The notes: generated by a model not told the origin, from the letters alone. A stretch of DNA of 64,000 nt from an uncultured Bacteroidales bacterium (GCA_946614295.1 CAMOGT010000003.1:31950-95949), one strand, 5' to 3'; shown: positions 28,128 through 37,441, counted from the stretch's first letter. Numbers and translations: made by a program.

Positions 28128-29021
28128 TTATTTGTAATTCTTTCTCATTTGTTTGTAATCTCTCCGTGCTTCAAAGACAGCCTTGGCAGAACCCGGTTTG
28201 CCGATAATAGCGAACATCGCTGCTGCGGCATAGTCCAGTATCCATCGTAATGCCAATACAGCCCAAGGCCAACGCCTGTTCTTGTAAATCATAAGCAGGT
28301 TGTTGCGGAAATTGAGGTAGGTCTTGCGTGGGTTGTCGTAACTCAGTGAACCTCCTCCGAGGTGGAAGACTGTACTTTGTGGTACGCAGGCGAGTTTCCA
28401 ACCGTTGTTCCTCATCCGCCAGCAGAGGTCTATCTCCTCCATGTGGGCGAAAAATGCAGCGTCCAAACCTCCGCACTCCTTATAAACATTTGTGCGCACG
28501 CACATACAGGCGCCTGTCGTCCAGTCGATGTTCACAATGTTGTCGTATTGTCCCTCGTCTTTCTCCACGCGTCCGAACCGCCTGCCGCGGCAGTACGGAT
28601 AGCCGAGCCGACTGAGGTATCCTCCGGCAGCACCGGCATGCTCGAAGAATTCACGCTTTCGGTCGCTGCGAATCTTAGGTTGTACGGCGGCTACCTCCGG
28701 GTGCGCATCAAGATAAGCGAGTAGGGGAGTCAGCCAATGAACCGTGACCTCAACATCGGAATTTAGCAGCACGACGTACTCGCTCTCCACCTGCTCAATC
28801 GCGCGGTTGTAGCCTTCTGCAAACCCATAGTTCTTATCCAGTATAATGGTCTTGACGGACGGAAATTCGCGCGCCATGACCGCCATGCTCTCATCGGTCG
28901 AACCATTGTCCGCGACAATCACTTCACAACCCTCATCCATTGTGTGCTCAACGACTGACGGCAGATACCGGCGTAGCATCTCCGCGCCGTTCCAGTTCAA
29001 TATGATTACGCTGCACTTCAT
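28128..29021 (-). CDS. Family 2 glycosyltransferase
   Basis: 297 residues from MKCSVIILNWNGAEML; the open frame further upstream is antisense-like shadow of the acyltransferase gene. GT-A fold: nucleotide-binding VIVADNGSTDES, the metal-binding region VLLNSDVEVT, GYLSRLGYPYCRGRR, and the acceptor-side motif FFAHMEEIDLCWRMRNNGW typical of rhamnosyl-type GT2 enzymes. One C-terminal hydrophobic segment. The start ATG overlaps the stop of the upstream acyltransferase (TAATG), which suggests a role in envelope glycan or lipid A core assembly. Confidence 0.9.
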   Translation of the reverse strand: MKCSVIILNWNGAEMLRRYLPSVVEHTMDEGCEVIVADNGSTDESMAVMAREFPSVKTIILDKNYGFAEGYNRAIEQVESEYVVLLNSDVEVTVHWLTPLLAYLDAHPEVAAVQPKIRSDRKREFFEHAGAAGGYLSRLGYPYCRGRRFGRVEKDEGQYDNIVNIDWTTGACMCVRTNVYKECGGLDAAFFAHMEEIDLCWRMRNNGWKLACVPQSTVFHLGGGSLSYDNPRKTYLNFRNNLLMIYKNRRWPWAVLALRWILDYAAAAMFAIIGKPGSAKAVFEARRDYKQMRKNYK

Positions 29022-29881
29022 TAATTTCTCTTCCATTTCCATCGGTTGTGTGTCCATAGCCAGAGTGCCGGCTGTTCCTGGATATTCTGTTCCAGAATCT
29101 TGGCGTACGCCGTAGTGATCTCGCCTTCCGTGGTCTCTTTGGGGCGTGAAGCCAGTGTTTTCATGGAAACGTGATAATAGCCTCTTCGCTCTTTTGTAAT
29201 ATAGAGATAGAACACAGGATACCCGAATTTCTTGCTTAACACCTCTCCTCCGTCCAGAAAACCTGTCTCCTGATTCAGAAACGTCACCCACGTACGCGTT
29301 ACTTCGGGGCGGGGTTTCTGGTCGCTGAGCAGTCCTACGGTCACCGGTTTCTTCTCCGCCCGGTAACGTACCATTTCTCTCAGTACACGCTGTTTCTCCA
29401 CACATACACCTCCACGCTTGGCGCGAATCGCGAGCATGAGTTTGTCCATCGTTGCACTCTTGAGCTTGCGGTATATGTTCATCTCCGTCACACCCGGTGA
29501 TACCCATTGCTGGATAGACGCCATCCACTCCCAGTTGCCGAAATGCGCGAGCATGAAGATGCCTCCACCGGCTTCGTCAATCAGTTTGTTCACGTCCTCC
29601 ATTCCCTCAAACACCACGCGTTGCCTCATCTCCTCGTCTGTCATTCGATAGCCGTAAACGGTTTCTACCATCGTGTTGCAGAACTGGTGATAGAAATCCT
29701 TCGCTATTTGTCGTCGTTCTGCTTCACTTTTTTCGGGGAAAGCCATTAGCAGATTCTTTGCTACTATCCGTCGCCGATACCGCACTATATACGCCATTAT
29801 CGGGTAGAGCAGCCAATCCGCAAAGAAATAATGTACGCTTAGAGGCAGCCGGGATAATATGTTCACTATCGCTTTTAGCAC
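29021..29881 (-). CDS. Lipid A acyltransferase, LpxL/HtrB family
   Basis: 286 residues. N-terminal membrane segment, then the catalytic H-x4-E motif in MLAHFGNWEWM, and KSATMDKLMLAIRAKRGG, SDQKPRPEVTRTWVTFLNQETGFLDG for the acyl-acceptor site. It adds a late acyl chain to lipid A at the inner membrane. Only one such gene is seen. It overlaps cdsA by 7 bp. Confidence 0.92.
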   Translation of the reverse strand: MLKAIVNILSRLPLSVHYFFADWLLYPIMAYIVRYRRRIVAKNLLMAFPEKSEAERRQIAKDFYHQFCNTMVETVYGYRMTDEEMRQRVVFEGMEDVNKLIDEAGGGIFMLAHFGNWEWMASIQQWVSPGVTEMNIYRKLKSATMDKLMLAIRAKRGGVCVEKQRVLREMVRYRAEKKPVTVGLLSDQKPRPEVTRTWVTFLNQETGFLDGGEVLSKKFGYPVFYLYITKERRGYYHVSMKTLASRPKETTEGEITTAYAKILEQNIQEQPALWLWTHNRWKWKRN

Positions 29882-30705
29882 AAGATCAGCATTGCTACGT
29901 ATATCAGTACAACAGGTGCTGCCAGCAGTATAGAGTCAAAACGGTCAAGGACACCCCCGTGCCCCGGCAGGAACTTGCCGCTGTCCTTCACGCCTATCGT
30001 CCGTTTGAAAAGGCTCTCCATAAGGTCTCCAAGTGTGCCGAAACCGCTGACAATAAACGCAAAACCGCAGGCAATGAGTAACTCATTCCCCTCTTTGGTA
30101 ATAGCATTGAACCATCCGAAACGGTTCAGAATAAATGCCGCTCCGATGGTAAAGACAAATCCGCCTATCAGTCCCTCCCAACTTTTCTTGGGACTTACGC
30201 GGGGGAACATTTTATGGTTACCGCCCGGGAGTTTGGAGGTCAGCATTCCTACGCAGTAAGCGCCCGAGTCGTTCACCCAGATCAGCACAAAGACCGCTAA
30301 CAGCAAGTACGGATCTATGTGGCAAAGAACATTCATTAGCGCAAAAGGCAACGCAATCATGATTTGCCCTACGAGGAAATGCCCCCATTGGATAATCGGA
30401 TTGTTGTTCTTGTCCCACAACTCAGCGATTAGTACGCCGAGCGGCAGGAATAGCGTGAGCAGTGTCCAAGGGTTAAAATGCCCGAACCATACGGTCACCA
30501 GCGGGAAGACGCAGAGCACGGCACTCATTTCGCTGAAAAAGTCCATGGTACAACGCGGATGGGTCAAACTATTGTATTCACGCAGGGCTAAAAAGGCAAG
30601 CGTAATAGAAAGGGCTAAGAAAATAATCTCGTTATACAGAATACTGCCTACTACTACACCCACATATACAGCCCCACTAAGGGTACGTTTCCAAAATTCA
30701 CTCAT
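29875..30705 (-). CDS. cdsA: Phosphatidate cytidylyltransferase
   Basis: 276 residues from the ATG at 30705 (MSEFWKRTLSGAVYVG); an extension to 30807 would cross its promoter. About eight membrane helices and the full CDS signature SLFKRTIGVKDSGKFLPGHGG followed by VLDRFDS. It makes CDP-diacylglycerol, the entry point to phospholipids. Together with the acyltransferase and GT2 downstream it forms an envelope-lipid operon that runs on into ftsY and aspA. Confidence 0.96.
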   Translation of the reverse strand: MSEFWKRTLSGAVYVGVVVGSILYNEIIFLALSITLAFLALREYNSLTHPRCTMDFFSEMSAVLCVFPLVTVWFGHFNPWTLLTLFLPLGVLIAELWDKNNNPIIQWGHFLVGQIMIALPFALMNVLCHIDPYLLLAVFVLIWVNDSGAYCVGMLTSKLPGGNHKMFPRVSPKKSWEGLIGGFVFTIGAAFILNRFGWFNAITKEGNELLIACGFAFIVSGFGTLGDLMESLFKRTIGVKDSGKFLPGHGGVLDRFDSILLAAPVVLIYVAMLILC

Positions 30706-30725
30706 AAATCTCTTAATTTTTGCTA

Positions 30726-30773
30726 CAAAATTACTACATTTTTTGCACATGTGCAAATATTTTCGTATCTTTG
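30726..30773. promoter_or_regulatory. Divergent promoter pair sharing one palindrome
   Basis: The perfect palindrome TTGCACATGTGCAA (30743-30756) lies between TAATTTTG on the minus strand (30726-30733, cdsA) and TATCTTTG on the plus strand (30766-30773). The TTG at each end is exactly 23 nt from its box, so a single element is the -33 of both promoters. Confidence 0.8.
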
Positions 30774-30793
30774 CATCGTTTTTTTGAGAATAT

Positions 30794-31147
30794 ATGGAAA
30801 ATAACACAATTGAAATGGCTCTCTTGGAGCCGGAAGAGCGTGAGTTGGTGGATTTTATCTACGGTGCCATTCCCACGGAAGATCGCGGTGCATTGACCGC
30901 CGATGATATTTTGTTTGTCCTCGATGCAATGGACGATTACCTGGAGGAACAGGGGCTTGTGCGTGTCGATGAGGAAACGGGGGATATGGAGTACCTCGAT
31001 GGTGAGGTGGATGAGACGGAACAACTGAATTATGTCCTTGCTGCCGCAAAGGAAGACCATCGTGCAATCACCGGTGTGCAGATCCAATTGATTCAGGACG
31101 CAGAACTCCAGTTCGGTATTCAAAAAGGCTACTACGCGGAGGAGTAA
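30794..31147 (+). CDS. Acidic cytoplasmic protein of unknown function
   Basis: 117 residues, strongly acidic, no signal peptide. It looks fully helical at first (LLEPEERELVDFIYGAI, DDILFVLDAMDDYLEEQG) and ends in an amphipathic part. It is about the size of a small conserved Bacteroidales family whose function I do not know. It lies 4 bp upstream of ribF and has its own promoter just 20 nt before the ATG. Confidence 0.65.
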   Translation: MENNTIEMALLEPEERELVDFIYGAIPTEDRGALTADDILFVLDAMDDYLEEQGLVRVDEETGDMEYLDGEVDETEQLNYVLAAAKEDHRAITGVQIQLIQDAELQFGIQKGYYAEE

Positions 31148-31151
31148 AAAG

Positions 31152-32006
31152 GTGGGAAAGATAGCTACTATCGGTTTTTTCGATGGAGTCCATAAGGGCC
31201 ATCGGTATCTCTTTGAGCAGTTACGTAAAGCAGCAGACGAACGAGGCCTACAACCGCTTATTGTCACTTTTCGTGAACACCCGAGGGCGGTGCTGCAATC
31301 GGATTATATTCCCCATTTACTGACTTCCGTACCGGAACGCGAGGCACTGCTGAGTCGTTTTGGCGAGGTAATCATGTTGCCATTTGCGGACTTCCAATCA
31401 CTTACTGCTGCTGAGTTTATGACTTATCTGCGTGACCGGTATGAGGTAACAACCCTTCTCATGGGATACGACCATCGGTTTGGATCCGATCGCCTCAAAC
31501 ACCCGCAGGAGTACCGCCGTGCCGGTGAGCAATGCGGCATAGAGGTATTGACATCAGGAGAATATATAGATAGCGAGTGGCATGTTTCTTCCACGGAAAT
31601 CCGCACGGCGTTGGAGGAAGGGAATATTGTTTTGGCTAACGAACTGCTCGGTCGTCCTTATGCCATTCTTGGGGAGGTAGTTCACGGCAAGGGAATAGGA
31701 CACACGATCGGTTTCCCGACGGCTAATATCCGTCCCGTTGCGCCGGAGAAGATTACACCTAAAAGCGGAGTTTATATGGTGAAGGTCAATACGCCTTTCA
31801 ACGACGATACGTCCGCTTTTGCCAATATCGATGCAAACGGACTGATAGAGGTGCATATCCCCACTTATAAAGGCGGAGATCTCTATGGTGCGCAACTCAA
31901 AATCCGTTTCATCCGTTTTATTCGGGAAGAGAAACATTTTGAGTCGCTGGAAGAACTGAAAGCGCAGATTAAGGAAGATATTGATAGCATCCAGCGTCTG
32001 GCTTAG
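31152..32006 (+). CDS. ribF: Riboflavin kinase / FAD synthetase
   Basis: 284 residues, start GTG. N-terminal FAD synthetase with the HxGH-like loop FFDGVHKGHRYL and the second motif WHVSSTEIRTALEEG. C-terminal flavokinase with GEVVHGKGIGHTIGFPTANI and the Asn/Glu-bearing sheet. It makes FMN and FAD from riboflavin. It is a little shorter than the usual 305-315 because the last helix is trimmed. The 3' end overlaps the convergent lipoprotein gene by 38 bp. Confidence 0.95.
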   Translation: MGKIATIGFFDGVHKGHRYLFEQLRKAADERGLQPLIVTFREHPRAVLQSDYIPHLLTSVPEREALLSRFGEVIMLPFADFQSLTAAEFMTYLRDRYEVTTLLMGYDHRFGSDRLKHPQEYRRAGEQCGIEVLTSGEYIDSEWHVSSTEIRTALEEGNIVLANELLGRPYAILGEVVHGKGIGHTIGFPTANIRPVAPEKITPKSGVYMVKVNTPFNDDTSAFANIDANGLIEVHIPTYKGGDLYGAQLKIRFIRFIREEKHFESLEELKAQIKEDIDSIQRLA

Positions 32007-33489
32007 TCCCGGCGCGTGAGACGCCGTTTCTATCCAGCGGGTATGGGAGAGCTGCTATCGAATCGCCTATACCGCGCAGCGGAGAGAGAGAGTCCGGACG
32101 GAAGTCATAATAGACGTATTCCTTGTATTTATAGAAATCCTTGATAAAGACGGCAGTGGTATCTGCCGTCTTTTCGTAATAGACATTCTTCTCTGCATGC
32201 GGCATCCGCAGGGTGTCGGTCTTGAGGTAATTGCCTTTGAAGACGCCCGGGTAGTACTGGTCAAAAGGCGTGGCTACCACTATCTGGTTGGAGGTATAGC
32301 CCGTGACAACGGAGTTGTAGAACGAGGTCACGGTCTGAGGTACCGTCTTGCTCAGATTATTGATATACACTGCCGCGGTGTTCTCTTTGGTGGCAGACTG
32401 GATACGGATATTCGTATAGCCGAAATAAGAGGCGACCGTGGAGTGTATGAACTTATGCTCGCCGCCTTCGCAATATACGCAGTAGGAGGCACAGTTGCTG
32501 ATCTCCGTATTGGTCACGAGGGCGTCCACGTGGCTCAAAACGAGCCCGTAGAGGTTGTGGTTGTGTATCCGGCAACCGTCCAGCCGTAGGGTAGGCAGGG
32601 GGGCGGTACAGGTGCTGGTACATGCCAAACCGACTGTACCGGAGAGTATATCCGTGTAACTTAACCGGTAGCTGCGCGGCGTCTCGCTTTGCAGGTACAC
32701 GCCGCCCCAGGAACCTCCAGCGTAGAGGTACGGCACGGAATCAAAGAGATAATCCAAACGATCACCGCGGATGAGAATAGGCGCTTCCCGTGTGCCCTGT
32801 GCATGGAAATCGCCTGAGACATAAAGGCTTGCACCCCGGTGCATGTATATCCGCGCACCGGCGTCAATGGTCAGGTTACCGCCGACGAGGAGCGTGTCGA
32901 AAACGATATACGGCTTCTCTGCGGTGAACCTATAGTCTCCGGCTATCTCCGTACGCTGACAACCGCGTCTGCCGATACGAGTGGCGTCTTGTCCGTAAGC
33001 TTCCAGAACGACTGTCTGCGAGTGGTCGGAAGCAAGATGGAAGTGTATTTTGTCCGAAACAAGAATGGGACTGTTGCTGTTCAGCGCTTCCGGGCGGATT
33101 CGTATGAAAACCAGCATACTATCTCCGCCGTAGATTATCAGATCCTTGAGCCGTGTAAGGTCTGCCTCTCCGTCCACATTCACGCGGAAAGCCTCGCCGT
33201 CCTCCAACCATACGCGATCTATCACCACGGCGTTTGCGTTCGGGTTATAAACCATCAGCTGCATCGTAGCGCTGCCTTGTTCTGTGAAAACGGTGTCAAA
33301 ACATACAGTATCCTCTGAGAACGCCAATCGCAGTGACGGATCGTGGCTCACCTGGTACTCGCGGCAACCTGATAGGAAAAGCACAATAGATAGTGGAAAC
33401 AAGACAAAAATGATTTGTCTGAGTGTAAGCCGTCTTTTGTCTTTCAGTGAAGCGGTCTTTTGTCTTTCAGCGAAGCGGTCTTTTTTCAT
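31969..33489 (-). CDS. Predicted lipoprotein with right-handed beta-helix
   Basis: 506 residues. Lipobox LSGC at about residue 42 is preceded by an unusually long N-terminus (MKKDRFAERQKTASLKDKRR) that is encoded by a 23-bp repeat array; the natural start may be downstream, near LRQIIFVLFPLSIVLFLSGC. Residues about 55-150 form an Ig-like domain. Residues about 190-420 read as a right-handed parallel beta-helix (repeated short strands, YTDILSGTVGLACTS, GCRIHNHNLYGLVLSHVDA, VYCEGGEHKFIHSTV). Similar lipoproteins occur in Bacteroidota, function unknown. Overlaps porT by 1 bp. Confidence 0.75.
   Translation of the reverse strand: MKKDRFAERQKTASLKDKRRLTLRQIIFVLFPLSIVLFLSGCREYQVSHDPSLRLAFSEDTVCFDTVFTEQGSATMQLMVYNPNANAVVIDRVWLEDGEAFRVNVDGEADLTRLKDLIIYGGDSMLVFIRIRPEALNSNSPILVSDKIHFHLASDHSQTVVLEAYGQDATRIGRRGCQRTEIAGDYRFTAEKPYIVFDTLLVGGNLTIDAGARIYMHRGASLYVSGDFHAQGTREAPILIRGDRLDYLFDSVPYLYAGGSWGGVYLQSETPRSYRLSYTDILSGTVGLACTSTCTAPLPTLRLDGCRIHNHNLYGLVLSHVDALVTNTEISNCASYCVYCEGGEHKFIHSTVASYFGYTNIRIQSATKENTAAVYINNLSKTVPQTVTSFYNSVVTGYTSNQIVVATPFDQYYPGVFKGNYLKTDTLRMPHAEKNVYYEKTADTTAVFIKDFYKYKEYVYYDFRPDSLSPLRGIGDSIAALPYPLDRNGVSRAGTKPDAGCYQYLP
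33432..33484. repeat. 23-bp repeat family, copy in a lipoprotein N-terminus
   Basis: Two full 23-bp units and part of a third; each begins GTCTTTTGTCTTTCAG and ends with AAGCG. The same unit is at 46357-46413 and, with a variant centre, in korA at 40239-40293. Confidence 0.85.
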
Positions 33490-34259
33490 TACTCGAAATT
33501 AAAAGTCAGACATACGCAGTGGTTCGTCAAACGCGAGATAGCATCCGTGTAGAACGCATCTTGCGGAGAGAGTTCCATACGCCCGGCAGAGGGACTCAAC
33601 TGGTTGGCAAATCCAATCCGATACGTGATCTCCGGACAGAACTTGAACCACCTGAAATATAAATCTACTCCGAATCCTACTTCGCAGAAATAGTCCGTCA
33701 CGTTCAGCAAGACGGGTTTGTCTCGGTCCCGGCTCACATTGAATGATGCTCCGCCGCCGGCAATCACGTAAGGCCGGTAGTTGCCTTCTCGGGCAGCGGA
33801 GAACTTGAGGTATAGAGGCAGATATACAGGCATTGCCAATACATCGATATTCGGTCCGGTTTTTCCCGGCGTGCCCATTACGCGCTTACCGCTCTCGCTC
33901 TTGTAACTGAGCGTACGGCTCGTGAACTGCATGCCCGGGCAGAAACGCAGGTTCAAGTATTTCGCCAGACGCAGGTCTGTGATGAAACCCACATGGAAGC
34001 CGGGCAATATACTGCTCACACGCGCATGGTAAATATCCACCTCACCTGTGAGTGGGTTGGTAATCGGCAACTCGCTGTCTGTCACACCAAACGACGCAAA
34101 ATTAACGCCTAACTGAAAACCGAAATGAATAATCTTGTCATCCACATACGGCCTGTTCTGCGCCTTTTGGGCGTAGCAAACTGAAAACTGAAAACTGAAA
34201 ATTGAAAGGACTATTGTCAACCCTACCAATTTTTTATATATCATCTTTTCATCTTTCAT
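33489..34259 (-). CDS. porT: PorT family protein, type IX secretion
   Basis: 256 residues, or 251 from MIYKKLVGLTIVLS, with a signal peptide. Outer membrane beta-barrel with the PorT pattern: HFGFQLGVNFASFGV after the signal, LPGFHVGFITDLRLAKYLNLRFCPGMQF, MPVYLPLYLKFSA, YRPYVIAGGGASFNVSRD, VGFGVDLYFRWFKFCPEITYRIGF. PorT is needed for type IX secretion in Porphyromonas. The tail of the signal peptide (FSFQFSVCYA) is encoded by an ACTGAAA repeat at 34180-34208, so repeat growth has reshaped it. Family membership is likely; its role in secretion here is inferred. Confidence 0.8.
   Translation of the reverse strand: MKDEKMIYKKLVGLTIVLSIFSFQFSVCYAQKAQNRPYVDDKIIHFGFQLGVNFASFGVTDSELPITNPLTGEVDIYHARVSSILPGFHVGFITDLRLAKYLNLRFCPGMQFTSRTLSYKSESGKRVMGTPGKTGPNIDVLAMPVYLPLYLKFSAAREGNYRPYVIAGGGASFNVSRDRDKPVLLNVTDYFCEVGFGVDLYFRWFKFCPEITYRIGFANQLSPSAGRMELSPQDAFYTDAISRLTNHCVCLTFNFE
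34180..34208. repeat. In-frame ACTGAAA repeat in the porT signal peptide
   Basis: CTGAAAACTGAAAACTGAAAATTGAAAG encodes FQFSV-type codons in the hydrophobic end of the signal peptide. Confidence 0.75.
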
Positions 34260-34281
34260 TTTTCATCTTTCATCTTTCATC
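34241..34281. repeat. TTTCATC repeat array upstream of porT
   Basis: Five or six TTTCAT(C/T) units occupy the gap between the barrel gene and porT and overlap the possible first start codons of porT. Confidence 0.85.
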
Positions 34282-36861
34282 CTAATAGTCGCTGTTGCTG
34301 TTTCCGCTATCATCGTAATCGTCTCCTCCGCCGTTCAGGTCTCCGCCCTCTTTGCCGCGGCGTTTGCCTTGCTGGTTGCCGAAATTATAGGTCACGGTGA
34401 AACTGATGGAGCGGCTGTGCCATCTGTTCTCGGAGAACTGCCAGAAGCCGTCGCCCCACGTGGTGTTACGCCTTGCGCGGCTGTCAAGCAAGTCGCGTAC
34501 GTTGAGCGCCAGCGCCAGCTGTTTGTTGAGGAAGGTGTGTCTCAGACCAATATCAATCGAGTAACTGTGACTGGTCGTTCCCTGCGCTACTACGCGCGGA
34601 GAGCGGTAGTTGGCGGAGATCTGTCCGCTGAAATTCTTGGTGAATAGGAACTGCGCGTTGACACGTACCGAGCCGGCAAAGATATTCTGCTGCGGCAGGT
34701 TAACCGGGATCTCTATACCCTGATACATGATTTTCTGATCGACTTTGGATACATTGTTCCAGTAGAAATTGGCGGAGGTAGTGAGTTGCAGCAGCTCGCC
34801 GAAGAGCCGGTTTTTCGCCACTACCTCAATACCCAATTCCTGCCTTGTGGCTATATTGAGGTAGGTGTTTTTCATGACCTCCCCGTCCATGTATTTCACG
34901 TTCTGCACGGCACCCTCGCGGTATTTCCAGAACACGCCGGCAGAGAGCGTGTGCCGCTCCCAGGTCTTGAGGTAATTGAGCTCCAGATTATTGGAATAGG
35001 CGGGCAGCAGATCAACATTACCAAAGCTGATATTCGTGCTATCTGAGAAGTCCATACGCGGGTTGATCTGGTGTCCGCGCGGACGGTTCACACGCCGCGT
35101 GTAGTTGAGTTGCAACTCATGCCCGTTGCCGAAATCATAACTGATATACGCGCTTGGGAAAAGTTGGAAATAAGCGGTGTCCTTCTTGTTGGGGAACGCC
35201 GCATAGGAGTCCTGCACGTTGCCGCTCGCGTCCTTATAGTACGACTCCAGATGGCGCATGTAATACTCGCCGCGGAGACCGACTTGGATTGAAAGCTTGT
35301 CCCAGAACCGGTTGCCGTAGGTTATATAGAGCGCGTGATTTTGCGTCAGACCCTGGAAATCCGCATAATAGGCAGGGAGTTCGGTACTCACGCCTTTGTT
35401 CGTGTTATGGGCGTTGGCAAGGCTGTTGTTCCACGATCTCGTGTAGTCGTAGCCCGCTTCCAGACGGCTCTGTTGGGTCGGTTTCCATTCGTAATCGGCT
35501 TTGACCTCTATACTCTGGTCTTTGCTCAGGCTATTCTGGTCCTGGTACGTAGTGTCAAACCGGTCGAAATCGAGGTTGTGGTCAATCTGGGTGTAGTCGG
35601 TGTACTGGTTGAAGCCGAAGTTGTTATACGTACCGCTGACGTACAGTTTGTGGTTGTCCATCTCGAAGGTATAATCGAGTGTCGCATTGCCGCCGGGGTG
35701 GGAACCGTTGCCGCTCTGGTCCCTCGTGTAGTCTCGGAGCATGGTGCCGTCCGGTGCGGTCAGTAGGTAGAGACGATGGTTGGTGTTGCTCATCTTGAAG
35801 ACTTTCGGATCGCTTACCATGCCAAATCCCGACACACCGATTGTGTGGCCTTCCGCTACATGGAAATTGAATCCCGCGCGGGCGAACATACCTCCCCCGC
35901 GGTGGGTCTGTTGGCCCTCCTGGTTCAGGTGGCTGACGATCAGCGACGAGTCCAACTTCTGGCTTCCCGTGCCGGAGAGGTTGTAGCGGTCGGTCTTACT
36001 GCCGCCGTTACTGATATGGTAACGGTAACCTACATTGAAATACCCGTCCACGGGACCGGCATTGAAATTGATATTAAAGCCCACGTTGGCTCCTGGTGGT
36101 ACGTTCCACGGTGCAGCTAAGGAATAGTCGATACCCGCTTGTACCGAACCGTAATAACCGGCTGAGCGGTCTTTCTTCATGACGAGATTAATGATACCCG
36201 AAGTGCCCTCCGGAGAGTATTTGGCGGAAGGGTTGGTGATAATCTCTATCTTCTCAATTGTACCGGCAGGCATCTGTTGGAGCACTTGGCCGCGGTTCTC
36301 GGAGTTGAGCCCCGCAGGCTTGCCGTTGATCCAGATCTCCACATCCTCGCTGTTACGGAGCGAGATAGTTCCTTCTTGATCCACGTCCACGGACGGGATA
36401 TTCTCTAAAATGTCAGTCACGGAAGCACCGGCGGAAGCGATGTTCTGATCGACGGTAAAGACTTTCTTGTCCAGCTCAAACCGCATGGACGAGCCTTGCC
36501 CAACCACCTCAACGTCTTGCAGTACCTGTGTATCTTCTTTGAGGAATATACGCCCTACGTCGAGCGGCTTCCCGGCTACGGTGATCTCCTTGCGGTTCTC
36601 CGTATAGCCCATGAACGAAACGACCAGCGTATAAGTACCGTCTTTAAGGTCCAGAGTGAAGCCTCCTTTCTCGTCGGTAATCGTACCGGTCACCAATTCT
36701 TCTGATGGCTGACGGCCGACAGCAGACGGCTTCACGACACTGACATTCGCATAGTCGATGGCCTGCTTTGTACCAAAGTCCACCACCTTTCCGGTAACCT
36801 GCGCAGCGTACGTGCTTACAGCCATCACCAGGAGCGAAATAATTATACTTAGTCGTTTCAT
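34282..36861 (-). CDS. TonB-receptor-like outer membrane barrel with peptidase-regulatory domain
   Basis: 859 residues. Signal peptide MKRLSIIISLLVMAVSTYA, then a carboxypeptidase-regulatory-like domain (AQVTGKVVDFGTKQAIDYANV to about 115), a TonB plug-like domain (SVTDILENIPSVDVDQEGTISLR, WINGKPAGL, EIITNPSAKYSPEGTSGIINLVMKK) and a C-terminal beta-barrel of the outer-membrane-barrel-3 type, ending in TYNFGNQQG and a low-complexity acidic tail. Such proteins import or bind ligands at the outer membrane; no SusD partner is adjacent, so the substrate is unknown. It lies upstream of porT. Confidence 0.88.
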   Translation of the reverse strand: MKRLSIIISLLVMAVSTYAAQVTGKVVDFGTKQAIDYANVSVVKPSAVGRQPSEELVTGTITDEKGGFTLDLKDGTYTLVVSFMGYTENRKEITVAGKPLDVGRIFLKEDTQVLQDVEVVGQGSSMRFELDKKVFTVDQNIASAGASVTDILENIPSVDVDQEGTISLRNSEDVEIWINGKPAGLNSENRGQVLQQMPAGTIEKIEIITNPSAKYSPEGTSGIINLVMKKDRSAGYYGSVQAGIDYSLAAPWNVPPGANVGFNINFNAGPVDGYFNVGYRYHISNGGSKTDRYNLSGTGSQKLDSSLIVSHLNQEGQQTHRGGGMFARAGFNFHVAEGHTIGVSGFGMVSDPKVFKMSNTNHRLYLLTAPDGTMLRDYTRDQSGNGSHPGGNATLDYTFEMDNHKLYVSGTYNNFGFNQYTDYTQIDHNLDFDRFDTTYQDQNSLSKDQSIEVKADYEWKPTQQSRLEAGYDYTRSWNNSLANAHNTNKGVSTELPAYYADFQGLTQNHALYITYGNRFWDKLSIQVGLRGEYYMRHLESYYKDASGNVQDSYAAFPNKKDTAYFQLFPSAYISYDFGNGHELQLNYTRRVNRPRGHQINPRMDFSDSTNISFGNVDLLPAYSNNLELNYLKTWERHTLSAGVFWKYREGAVQNVKYMDGEVMKNTYLNIATRQELGIEVVAKNRLFGELLQLTTSANFYWNNVSKVDQKIMYQGIEIPVNLPQQNIFAGSVRVNAQFLFTKNFSGQISANYRSPRVVAQGTTSHSYSIDIGLRHTFLNKQLALALNVRDLLDSRARRNTTWGDGFWQFSENRWHSRSISFTVTYNFGNQQGKRRGKEGGDLNGGGDDYDDSGNSNSDY

Positions 36862-36892
36862 AAACGATTATAACGTCACGTCTGTGACCCTA

Positions 36893-36953
36893 TTAACTTT
36901 TTAACTCTTTAATTCTTTCACTCTTTCACTCTTTCACTCTTTAACTCTTTAAC
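36893..36953. repeat. TTTCACTC/TTTAACTC repeat array after aroQ
   Basis: About eight 8-bp units (CTTTAACT, CTTTCACT). The array includes the aroQ stop codon (36941-36943). Confidence 0.85.
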
Positions 36954-37393
36954 GTCTCGAGTAACCACTCGACACCGAGCAGGTAGCCGTCTGTTCCTTT
37001 TCCTATTATACTATGCGCGCACACGTCCGTGAGCAGACTCACTCTTCGGAATGGCTCACGGCTGTGTATGTCGCTTATATGGACCTCTACGACGGGCACC
37101 TCGCTCTCCTCCACCGCGTCGCGCAGCGCCACGCTCGTGTGACTGTATCCACCGGCGTTGAGCACGATACCTTTTATGGGTTCCGAATGGCCGGCTTGCT
37201 CCGGTTCTAAACCGGCCTGTATCCAGTCAATCAGGTCTCCCTCGTGGTTGCTCTGCCGGTAGATAAAATGCACGTCAGGCCATTTTCGCTGGATCTCCAG
37301 CAAAATCTGTGCCATCGTCTTTGAACCGTATATCTCGGGCTTGCGCAGCCCCAAGCGGTTCAAGTTCGGTCCGTTGAGAATTAAAATTTTCAC
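36941..37393 (-). CDS. aroQ: Type II 3-dehydroquinate dehydratase
   Basis: 150 residues, the usual size. N-terminal ILNGPNLNRLGLRKPEIYG (catalytic Tyr region), QSNHEGDLIDWIQ, GIVLNAGGYSHTSVALRDA and VEVHISDIHSREPFRRVS. It removes water from 3-dehydroquinate in the shikimate pathway. It is flanked on both sides by repeat arrays, and its C-terminus and stop lie in one of them. Confidence 0.96.
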   Translation of the reverse strand: MKILILNGPNLNRLGLRKPEIYGSKTMAQILLEIQRKWPDVHFIYRQSNHEGDLIDWIQAGLEPEQAGHSEPIKGIVLNAGGYSHTSVALRDAVEESEVPVVEVHISDIHSREPFRRVSLLTDVCAHSIIGKGTDGYLLGVEWLLETLKS

Positions 37394-37441
37394 CTTTCAC
37401 CTTTCATCTTTCATCTTTCATCTTTCATCTTTCACCTTTCA
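37391..37441. repeat. TTTCACC/TTTCATC repeat array between rho and aroQ
   Basis: Seven TTTCA(C/T)C units fill the gap; the last touches the rho stop codon. Confidence 0.88.

Noticed and set aside
29022..29528. N-terminal extension of the family 2 glycosyltransferase
   Set aside because: It lies wholly inside the acyltransferase gene in another frame; the GT2 fold begins at MKCSVIILNWNG.
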